Below the pieces are notes generated by a model, which was not told the origin of the DNA, searched no databases, and worked only from the letters and a program-made list of their open reading frames with translations. From Methanobacteriota archaeon (GTDB taxonomy: Archaea; Halobacteriota; Methanosarcinia; Methanosarcinales; Methanosarcinaceae), in contig JAENYU010000004.1 in NCBI GenBank assembly GCA_016841625.1, positions 35,109 through 99,108 of the forward strand: 64,000 nucleotides of DNA, read 5' to 3'. The position numbers and the translations under genes were made by a program. Shown piece after piece: positions 54,116 through 62,700 of the stretch (positions are counted from its first letter, which is position 1; every line of letters starts with the position of its first letter).

Positions 54116-56125
54116 ATGGCACTGGAAGAACTTGCATTTTTAATCCCGGTGCTCCCTGCACTGGCTTTTGTAATCACCTTCTTCTTCGGGAAGAAGTTGC
54201 CCTCCGGAGGGGCAATCGTTCCGATAGCAGCCATTGCCGCCTCCTTCGTAATCTCTCTCGTGATAACTCTCGGACTCCTGGCAAACCCCGAAGAGGTTGT
54301 CAGCCAGTCTATTCCCTGGTTTGCAGTGCTCAACCTGGGAGTATTAATAGACCCCCTGGCAGCCGTCATGCTGACCATGGTCACCTTCGTGAGCCTGTTA
54401 ATCCACATCTACGCAGTGGGTTACATGTCCCACGACCCGGCAAAACCCAGGTACTTCGCAGAAACCGCCCTTTTCACCGCGGCAATGCTGTCCCTGATCC
54501 TTTCGGACAACATTCTGCAGCTTTTCGTTTCCTGGGAACTTGTAGGGCTCTGTTCCTATCTCCTGATCGGGTTCTGGTTTGAAAAGCCCTCGGCAGCATC
54601 CGCAGCCAAGAAAGCTTTCCTGACCACCAGGATCGGAGACGTGATGTTCCTTGCAGGAATTATCGTGCTCACCGCCGACCTCCTGAAACTTGCAGGCGGG
54701 TTCACGGAAGGAGTATACCTGCTCCGCTTCGATGAGATCTTCAGCTACATCCCGGAACTCTCGGCTATGCAGGCAAACATTCTCGGCTTTGAAGTGAGCC
54801 ACCTTACTATTATTACTCTGCTCTTCTTCGGAGGAGCCGTCGGGAAATCCGGGCAGTTCCCGCTCCATGTGTGGCTGCCTGACGCAATGGAAGGCCCGAC
54901 AACCGTTTCAGCCCTCATCCATGCAGCAACAATGGTTACTGCGGGGATCTACCTGGTCGCAAGGACCTTCCCGATGTTCATTGCAGCTCCTGACTCTTTG
55001 ATGGTAGTTGCTTACTTCGGAGGCTTTACAGCGCTCTTTGCAGCCACCATGGCCATTGTAATGAACGACCTCAAGCGTGTGCTTGCCTTTTCCACCATCA
55101 GCCAGCTCGGGTACATGATGCTCGCCCTTGGCCTGGGAGCAACAATCGGGCTTGAAGCGGTGGGCGTGTCCCTCTTCCACCTGATCAACCACGCCTTCTT
55201 CAAGGCGCTTCTCTTCCTCTGTGCCGGAAGTGTGATCCACGCAGTGGGCACCCACGACATGAGGGAACTCGGAGGCGTTGCGAAAGTCATGCCGATAACC
55301 GCGGTTACAATGACCGCCGCAGCCCTTTCCCTGGCAGGTTTCGGGATTCCGGGGACTTCAATCGGAACAAGCGGTTTCTTCTCCAAGGACCCGATCATCG
55401 AGGCTGCATACCTCTTCGGGGAACACTCCCAGAACTGGCTGCCCTACTTCTTCTCCATTGCAGCCGCGCTCCTGACTTCGGTCTACATCTTCAGGCTGAT
55501 CTTCATGACCTTTGCAGGAAAGCCAAGAAGCAACTACGGTGGGCATGAGTCCCCGTCCGTGATGACCATCCCGCTCAGCATCCTGGCAGTTTTCGCCCTT
55601 GTCTTCGGCGCCTTTACCAGGACCGGTTTCATGAACTTCCTTGAGGAAACCTTTGCAAACAGCTTTGTAAATGTGGACATCGCAAATCTTGCAGAGCTTG
55701 GAGGATACGAAATTGTCCATGCCGCAGGGCACGAGCCGCTCATCATCCTCTGGCTTCCGGTAATCATTGCCCTTGCTGGCTTTGGGATTTCCTTCGTGCT
55801 CTACTACCTCAGGGGATTGGACCTCGGAGTTGTGGCTTCCATGAAGAACCCGGTCTATAAGCTGCTCTACAGGCGCTATTACCAGCACGAGATCTACACC
55901 GAATTCTTCTCAATCGGGGTGGTCTATGGCGTTGTTGCCTTCCTGACACAGGTAGTTGACGTTATAATAGACAGCATTGTAGAAGCAATCGGAATCGTCA
56001 CGACTGAAGCTGCAGAAACGCTCAGGCGGGTGCAGACAGGGGTCGTGCAGACCTATGCAAGCGTTGTGATCGCGGGTGTGAGCCTGCTGATAATACTTGT
56101 TAAGTTGATAATGGAGGTGCTCTAA
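54116..56125 (+). CDS. fpoL: F420H2 dehydrogenase antiporter-like subunit FpoL (NuoL-like)
   Basis: A 669-residue proton-pumping subunit with about 16 helices, including the long lateral helix at the C-terminus. Blocks: SWELVGLCSYLLIGFWFE (helix 5 Glu), SGQFPLHVWLPDAMEGPTTV (helix 7 Lys region), and MNDLKRVLAFSTISQLGYM. The ATG at 54116 after GAGGTGG is preferred over a GTG at 54107. Its stop TAA overlaps the fpoM ATG by one base (56125). Confidence 0.95.
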   Translation: MALEELAFLIPVLPALAFVITFFFGKKLPSGGAIVPIAAIAASFVISLVITLGLLANPEEVVSQSIPWFAVLNLGVLIDPLAAVMLTMVTFVSLLIHIYAVGYMSHDPAKPRYFAETALFTAAMLSLILSDNILQLFVSWELVGLCSYLLIGFWFEKPSAASAAKKAFLTTRIGDVMFLAGIIVLTADLLKLAGGFTEGVYLLRFDEIFSYIPELSAMQANILGFEVSHLTIITLLFFGGAVGKSGQFPLHVWLPDAMEGPTTVSALIHAATMVTAGIYLVARTFPMFIAAPDSLMVVAYFGGFTALFAATMAIVMNDLKRVLAFSTISQLGYMMLALGLGATIGLEAVGVSLFHLINHAFFKALLFLCAGSVIHAVGTHDMRELGGVAKVMPITAVTMTAAALSLAGFGIPGTSIGTSGFFSKDPIIEAAYLFGEHSQNWLPYFFSIAAALLTSVYIFRLIFMTFAGKPRSNYGGHESPSVMTIPLSILAVFALVFGAFTRTGFMNFLEETFANSFVNVDIANLAELGGYEIVHAAGHEPLIILWLPVIIALAGFGISFVLYYLRGLDLGVVASMKNPVYKLLYRRYYQHEIYTEFFSIGVVYGVVAFLTQVVDVIIDSIVEAIGIVTTEAAETLRRVQTGVVQTYASVVIAGVSLLIILVKLIMEVL

Positions 56126-57612
56126 TGCTGCCTGTAGCATCGTTGCTGATTCTGGTGCCGCTGATTTTTGCAGCAGTGACCTTTTTCACAAAAACGAAAG
56201 ATCAGGCTGCAGGAATGGGCCTGCTCGGTTCGCTTGTGACCCTGGGAATCACCCTCTACGCTTACATGAACTTTGACAGCGGGACAGCTGCCATGCAGTT
56301 CTTTGAGTCGATGGAGTGGATTCCCTCCCTCGGGATCAGTTACACCGTGGGGATTGATGGCATTTCCATGCCCCTGATCCTCCTGAACGCGATAGTGATC
56401 CCGCTGCTCATAGTGTACTCCTGGTGCGAGGAAAGAGAGGCCCCCAACAGGTTCTACGGACTGATCCTTGCCATGCAGGCAGCAGTGATAGGGGTCTTCG
56501 TGTCCCTTGACTTCTTCATGTTCTACATTTTCTGGGAACTCACCCTCATCCCCCTCTTCTTCATGGTGAACATCTGGGGAGGAGAAAAGAGAGCCCATGC
56601 GTCCTACAAGTTCTTCATCTACACGCATGTGGCATCCCTGGTGATGCTCCTCGGGATCTTCGGGATCTTCTATGCCTCCTGGCAGCAGACCGGGGTGCCC
56701 ACCTTTGACATCAGGGAACTGATCTCCCAGTACCAGTACTTCGAGTCCGGAATGTTGAAAGACGCCATTTTCCTGGCGCTCCTCTTCGGCTTCCTGGCAA
56801 AGATCCCGACCTTCCCCTTCCACTCCTGGCTCCCGGATGCCTATTCCGAAGCTCCCACCGCAGGCAGCGTGCTTTTCGTCCTGCTCAAGATCGGAGGGTA
56901 CGGGCTCTTCAGGATCATGCTCCCCATGCTCCCGAACGCCGGCAGCCCTGACCTCTTCATTGTCCTGCTGGGTCTGCTCGGGTCGGTCAGCATTCTCTAC
57001 GGAGCTCTCCTGGCGCTCAGGCAAAAGGACCTCAAGAGGATGATCGCTTACTCCAGTGTGAGCCACATGGGCTATGTGACCCTTGGGGCTGCAGGCCTGG
57101 TTACCCTTTCGGTTTCAGGAGCAATGTTCCAGCAATTCTCTCACGGGCTGATTATGGCAATCCTGTTTATGTCAGCAGGCGCCATCCACAGCAGTGCAGG
57201 GACAAGGATCATCAACGAGCTTGGCGGGCTTGCCCAGAAGATGCCAAAGCTGACAGTAATCATGATGCTTGCCTTTATGGCATCGCTTGGGCTTCCCGGG
57301 CTGACAGGTTTCATTGCCGAGTTCCTGGTGCTGACCTTCACTTTCGTGAACCTGCCAGGCTTTGTGATTATAGCCCTGCTGGCAATCGTGATTACCGCTG
57401 GCTACCACCTCTGGGCAATGCAGCGGGCAATGTTCGGAGTGTATAATGAAAAGCTCGGGGACGTGAAGGACATAAACTCCCTCCAGGTCTTTTCCATGGC
57501 TGTGATCGCCCTCCTGGTGCTCTACTTCGGCCTGAACCCGAGTCCGGTGCTTGATATGATGATTACGAATTCGGAAGCAATAGTCAGCCTGGCGGCTATG
57601 GCGGGGGTGTGA
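56125..57612 (+). CDS. fpoM: F420H2 dehydrogenase antiporter-like subunit FpoM (NuoM-like)
   Basis: A 495-residue proton-pumping subunit, 14 helices. Blocks: FWELTLIPLFFMVNIWGG (helix 5 Glu), FPFHSWLPDAYSEAPTAGSV, and KDLKRMIAYSSVSHMGYV (helix 8 Lys), as in NuoM. A GGAGGTG ribosome site lies inside the end of fpoL. Confidence 0.95.
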   Translation: MLPVASLLILVPLIFAAVTFFTKTKDQAAGMGLLGSLVTLGITLYAYMNFDSGTAAMQFFESMEWIPSLGISYTVGIDGISMPLILLNAIVIPLLIVYSWCEEREAPNRFYGLILAMQAAVIGVFVSLDFFMFYIFWELTLIPLFFMVNIWGGEKRAHASYKFFIYTHVASLVMLLGIFGIFYASWQQTGVPTFDIRELISQYQYFESGMLKDAIFLALLFGFLAKIPTFPFHSWLPDAYSEAPTAGSVLFVLLKIGGYGLFRIMLPMLPNAGSPDLFIVLLGLLGSVSILYGALLALRQKDLKRMIAYSSVSHMGYVTLGAAGLVTLSVSGAMFQQFSHGLIMAILFMSAGAIHSSAGTRIINELGGLAQKMPKLTVIMMLAFMASLGLPGLTGFIAEFLVLTFTFVNLPGFVIIALLAIVITAGYHLWAMQRAMFGVYNEKLGDVKDINSLQVFSMAVIALLVLYFGLNPSPVLDMMITNSEAIVSLAAMAGV

Positions 57613-57615
57613 AAA

Positions 57616-59061
57616 ATGGTAGACCTTATGTTACTTGCACCTGAAATCACAATTGCAGTTACCGGCCTCTTCGTCCTGCTTGTGGGGCTTTTCATGTCCC
57701 CTCAGGCAAAGAACATGCTCGGCTACCTGGCAACCTTCGGCATCCTGGTTGCTCTCGGCCTGACGGTCGCAAGCTTTGGGACCGACGCGGCAATGTTTTC
57801 AGGCACGGTCAGTATCGACGCCCTTTCCCAGTTCTTCAAACTGGTCTTCCTGGTAGTCGCTCTGCTGGTCTCGGTAGCTGCCATAAAGTATAATGAGGAC
57901 AGCGACCACACCGAAGAGTTCTATGCCCTGGTGCTCTTTGCAACCTTCGGCATGATGTTCGTGGCTTCAGCCAATGACCTGATCGTGCTCTTCTGCGCCT
58001 TCGAACTTGCAAGCCTGGCTACCTACGCCCTTGCAGGCTACGAAAAGCAGAACGCAAGGTCCCTTGAAGCCGCAATGAAGTACTTCGTGATCGGCTCGGT
58101 CTCGGCGGCCCTGATGCTCTTCGGGCTTTCCTTTGTCTACGGGGCAACCGGCACGACCAGCATCCCCCTGATCGCCGCAAACTGCGGGCTTCTGGTGGAC
58201 AACCCCATCGGGCTTGTGGCAGTGGTCCTGCTGATCGCGGGTTTCGGCTTCAAGATGGCTCTTGTCCCCTTCCACATGTGGGCTCCGGATACCTACCAGG
58301 GTTCTCCCTCGGTTGTGTCCGCCCTCCTGGCAGCAGGATCCAAGAAGATGGGCTTCGTGGCAGCTTTCAGGGTCTTTATCGTGGCTCTCATCGCCCTCCA
58401 GCCTGACTGGCAGCTCGCCTTTACGATCCTGGCTGTTGTCACCATGACCTTCGGAAACGTGGTCGCAGTGGCTCAGACCAGTGTCAAGCGCATGCTCGCC
58501 TACTCGTCCCTTGCCCAGGCAGGGTACATCGCAATGGCTTTTGTGGTCATGACCCCAATGGCCCTTGCAGGCGGAATCCTCTACGCTCTTGCCCACGCCT
58601 TCATGAAGGCAGGCGCATTCATAGCAGCAGGGGCCGTGGTCTGGATGGTGACCTCTGAAAAGAGAGGCAACCTGGAAATCCCCGACCACCTGGACAACTT
58701 CAAGGGCCTCGGGACGAGAATGCCAATCGCTGCCTTTGCAATGATGGTCTTCGTCTTCGCCCTTGCAGGAATCCCGCCAACCGCGGGCTTCATGGCCAAG
58801 TTCGTGCTCTTCTCCTCGACCATCCAAGCAGGCATGACCTGGCTGGCTGTAATCGCCATCCTGAACAGTGCTCTTTCCCTGTTCTACTACGCACGGCTCG
58901 TGAAGTACATGTACTTCCTGCCCCCCGAAGGCGAGAAGGTCAGCACACCCTTCCCCTACGCCCTCGCCCTCCTGCTCGCAGTGGCAGGCGTACTGGTAAT
59001 CGGAATCTGGCCCGAACCCTTCGTACAGTGGGCAATGGAAGCAGCAAGTGTACTGGTCTAA
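57616..59061 (+). CDS. fpoN: F420H2 dehydrogenase antiporter-like subunit FpoN (NuoN-like)
   Basis: A 481-residue proton-pumping subunit with 14 helices, homologue of NuoN. Blocks: FCAFELASLATYALAGYEK (helix 5 Glu), MALVPFHMWAPDTYQGSPSV, and TSVKRMLAYSSLAQAGYI (helix 8 Lys). It starts three bases after fpoM and is followed by fpoO after about 20 bases, with a GGAGG ribosome site. Confidence 0.95.
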   Translation: MVDLMLLAPEITIAVTGLFVLLVGLFMSPQAKNMLGYLATFGILVALGLTVASFGTDAAMFSGTVSIDALSQFFKLVFLVVALLVSVAAIKYNEDSDHTEEFYALVLFATFGMMFVASANDLIVLFCAFELASLATYALAGYEKQNARSLEAAMKYFVIGSVSAALMLFGLSFVYGATGTTSIPLIAANCGLLVDNPIGLVAVVLLIAGFGFKMALVPFHMWAPDTYQGSPSVVSALLAAGSKKMGFVAAFRVFIVALIALQPDWQLAFTILAVVTMTFGNVVAVAQTSVKRMLAYSSLAQAGYIAMAFVVMTPMALAGGILYALAHAFMKAGAFIAAGAVVWMVTSEKRGNLEIPDHLDNFKGLGTRMPIAAFAMMVFVFALAGIPPTAGFMAKFVLFSSTIQAGMTWLAVIAILNSALSLFYYARLVKYMYFLPPEGEKVSTPFPYALALLLAVAGVLVIGIWPEPFVQWAMEAASVLV

Positions 59062-59081
59062 GGAAATAAGGAGGAAAAGAT

Positions 59082-59447
59082 ATGACAGATTGTGATCTAT
59101 GCGGACGCGGAATCCCCACCGTAAACCCGGTGCGGGTATACCGCCCCCTCCTCAAATTCGCCTACCCCGAAGGAGTCTGGACAGGCCTCTGCGAGCCCTG
59201 TCTCGAATCCGCCGACAAAACCCGCGTAAAAGTTGAAAAAGAAGAACTTGCAGGCAAAAAGGGCAAATGCAAGCTCTGCGGTTCAAAAACCGACCTCTAC
59301 CCCGTAGAACTCCGCATCCCCAACTTCTCAAAAGGCGTCATGACTGAAAACACAATGCTCTGTGAGAAGTGCTTGAAGGCAGCTGGTGAAGCTTACGTGA
59401 AGTTTAAAAGAGAACAGTACGCGGGGTATGGGCACGGGCATCATTAA
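59082..59447 (+). CDS. fpoO: F420H2 dehydrogenase subunit FpoO
   Basis: A 121-residue hydrophilic protein found at the end of fpo operons in Methanosarcina; bacteria have no counterpart. Four CxxC pairs are visible: CDLCGRG, CEPCLES, CKLCGSK and CEKCLKA. They could hold an iron-sulfur cluster or zinc. The C-terminus is His/Gly-rich (GYGHGHH). The role is unproven; it may help attach an electron donor. A T-rich terminator follows (59480-59504). Confidence 0.93.
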   Translation: MTDCDLCGRGIPTVNPVRVYRPLLKFAYPEGVWTGLCEPCLESADKTRVKVEKEELAGKKGKCKLCGSKTDLYPVELRIPNFSKGVMTENTMLCEKCLKAAGEAYVKFKREQYAGYGHGHH

Positions 59448-59479
59448 GTGAAATTGAAGCTGCTTTTTAAAGTGGCTTT

Positions 59480-59504
59480 CCTTTTTTTCTTTTTTTAATT
59501 TTTT
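59480..59504 (+). terminator. T-rich terminator after the fpo operon
   Basis: Three T-runs separated by one or two bases, about 35 to 55 bases after the fpoO stop: the expected archaeal end of a long operon. Confidence 0.55.
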
Positions 59505-59735
59505 GGTGGGTGCTGGCTTGTTGGTGGTGCCTGTTAGCTGGTTTTTTATTTCATTTTTTCGACTGACTCGTTTTATTATCAATATATAAGACAATTTTAT
59601 AATTGAAATTTCTATATTTTATGACATTTTACTAAAAAAAGAAGCTTTTATCTATAATTATCCCACATAACAGTATAATATATTTCAGTTATTATATACA
59701 GATATTTTATATGTGTAATGTGGATGGTTTGATTA

Positions 59736-62700
59736 ATGAAAGGGATCGACAAGTTAGTCTGTCTATTCATCGCCTTTATGTTTCTGGGGATGAATTTCTG
59801 TGGTACGGCATCGGCCGCTGATGTCGTAGTTGAAAATTTGGTAAAGTTGACGAACAATCCTGCAAATGATCGTAATCCTGTGTGGTCTCCCAACGGTAAT
59901 GAATTTATTTTTGGAAGAAATCAGGACATCTATAAGTCATCTAAAGATGGCAGCGTTGAAGCCCAATTAACTTTCGGTGGGAACGATGAAAAGAGATTTT
60001 CGTGGTCTTCAGACGGTAGTAAGATATTGTATTCCCAGGGTATTGGTGGCTGGTATGATATCTGGGTAATGAATGCTGATGGCTCTTCCCAGAATAAGTT
60101 GACAGGATCAGATGGAGAAAACGAATATTGTGTTTGGTCCCCTGACGGTTCTAAGATAAGTTATGCCCATGGAGCGAATTATAACCTGCCTCTCGACCTC
60201 ATGTTTATGGGTCTAGACGGGTCGAACAAACATAAAGTCGTTAGCACGGGGTTGACTTATGCATTCTTTACTTCCTGGTCTCCTGACGGTTCCATGGTCG
60301 TTTTTTCAGGAGACCGTTATGGCAGTTCTGGAAACAGAGAGATATGGGTCGTAAATTCAGACGGTACTGGCTTTAAGAAGCTTGCAGATGGTGATATACG
60401 TATCCAAGTTCAGTCCTGGCAGAGTCAGGTCTGGTCTCCAGACGGTTCAAAGATTGTGTATCAATCCAATGAAAATGGAAACTGGGATATATACACAATA
60501 AATGCTGATGGGGCCGGAAAAACTCAACTTACCTCAGATGCATCAAATGAATATCAGCCATATTTTTCCCCCGACGGAAGCAAAATTCTCTTCGTATCCG
60601 ATAGAGCTGGTAGCAATGATCTCTGGATCATGGATGCTAATGGGGACAATAAAGTACAGTTAACTACAGACTCTGCAGATGATATCTCACCTGTATGGAG
60701 CCCTGATGGTACTAAAATTGCTTTTTGTTCTGACAGGGCAGGAAATTACGATATCTGGGTAATGGAACTTGTATATACTGCAGGTTCAATCTCTGCAACT
60801 GAAGTCAACGATGGTGTCATCATAAAAACCCCAAGAGTCAAATACCACCTTGCAAATGGTGGTTTTGCAAGAGAACTATGGGTGGATCACGACGGTGATG
60901 GAGTTTATGATGAAGATATCGGGTTTGAGGATGAAACTGGAGAATACAAGGCTCATGCATTTGGTAGCTGGCTTTCTACATATAATGAAGGTGCTGGCAA
61001 CATTTATGAAGGCAGCGTCAGCAACGGTGACTATTCGTGGGAGATTCTTGAGGTTTCAGAAGATAAAGCTATTGTAGAATTCACCAATAAATTTGATCAT
61101 ACAACTGCGAAGACCCGATGGGAAATATATCCTAACGGTGATGCAAAAGTTACTCCATGGACATTAGAGCCTATGGATTATACATATGGCCTTGGTTTTA
61201 CGTGGTGTGTATCTCCACAAAAAGATGATGTTTTGGGGATGCGGCTCAGCCCGGATGTGGAGGAAACCAGTACTGTTACATTTACCGGAACTTCTTCAGA
61301 AATAATCTGTCCTGCCGAAGGAAACTCGATGATCAGGCCAGAAGGTGATTTTTCAGACATTTGCTTTACCAATCCATATCAATTTTATCAGGACAAGACC
61401 CATGATTACACATGCTTGATTGTAGAACCAAAAGCCACTTCCGAAGATGATTGGGAGTGGATTGAATGTTCAGAAGCAAACGATGCAATATGGGGTGGCA
61501 GGCATTCTTATGATGATCCGTCTAACCCTCTATATTATTCCGCTGGACTTGTTGATTGGTGCTGGTTCTATGACTGGTCGGCAGAAGATGGAACCATGCC
61601 CGGTCCTTGTGAATCTCCAACCACCCAGCCTATAAACCAGGACCAGAAATTCTCTTTCTACGTGCACTGGATGTGGGATGATACCACTGAAGCAGAGAGG
61701 TATGAGGCTGCGGGGGAGATTGCTGAAGATCTTGCGCAAAGAGAAGAACCTGAAAATAATCCTCCGATTGCAGATGCCGGTGGTTCTTCAGAAACAAATA
61801 TACAAAAGGTTGGCAACTGCGAAACTATACATGCAATGGATATTCGCCAAATAGGAAAATATGCGTATGTGGCTGATTACCTAAATGGATTGGCAGTTCT
61901 TGATGTAACAAATCCAGAGGAACCAGTATTAATAGGAGATTTTCCAACAGAAGACCGGGCTATAGGCCTTGATGTATCCGAAAATTATGCATATGTAGCA
62001 GCAGATGGTGAAGGACTCGTAATTTTTAACATAACAGATCCATCAACGCCTATTCAGGTTGAAACGTATGATACTCCTGGAGGTCATGGTTGTGGTGCTT
62101 ATGACGTTGTTGTTTCAGGAAATTATGCATATGTGGCTAATCATGGGTATGGACTTATAATTTTGGATATATCAGATCCAAAAATTCCTAAATATGTCAG
62201 TCAATGTGATTTTGATGGATATGCCTGGAATATTGATATCTCGGAAGACTACGTATACATATGTAATGATATAGGTGTTGGTCTTGTTATTATCGATATA
62301 AGTGATCCAACTGCACCATCTGTGGTAGGAACTTATGAAGTACCAGGATACACACGGGGACTTGAAGTCTGCGGGAATTTGGTGTATTTAACGAATGAAA
62401 ATTCAAACCAGCCAGATAAAAGTGGTCTTTACATAATAGATATAACAAGCCCTTCTGCACCTTCTCTCGTAGGTTTCAAAGGGACTTCGCGAGCCCACGG
62501 AGTTAGTTTGATGGGAAATTTAGCTTTCGTGGCAGATGTAACAGACAGTCTAGTTGTTTTTGATGTGAGTTCTCCGTCGAATCCTGTTAAAATAGCCAAC
62601 TATGATATAGGGTCAGCAAATGAAGCTTTTGTTTCTGAAAATTATGCGTACATAGCTGGCAGTGATGGTGTTTTTATCTTTAAAAATGAGGGAGGATATG

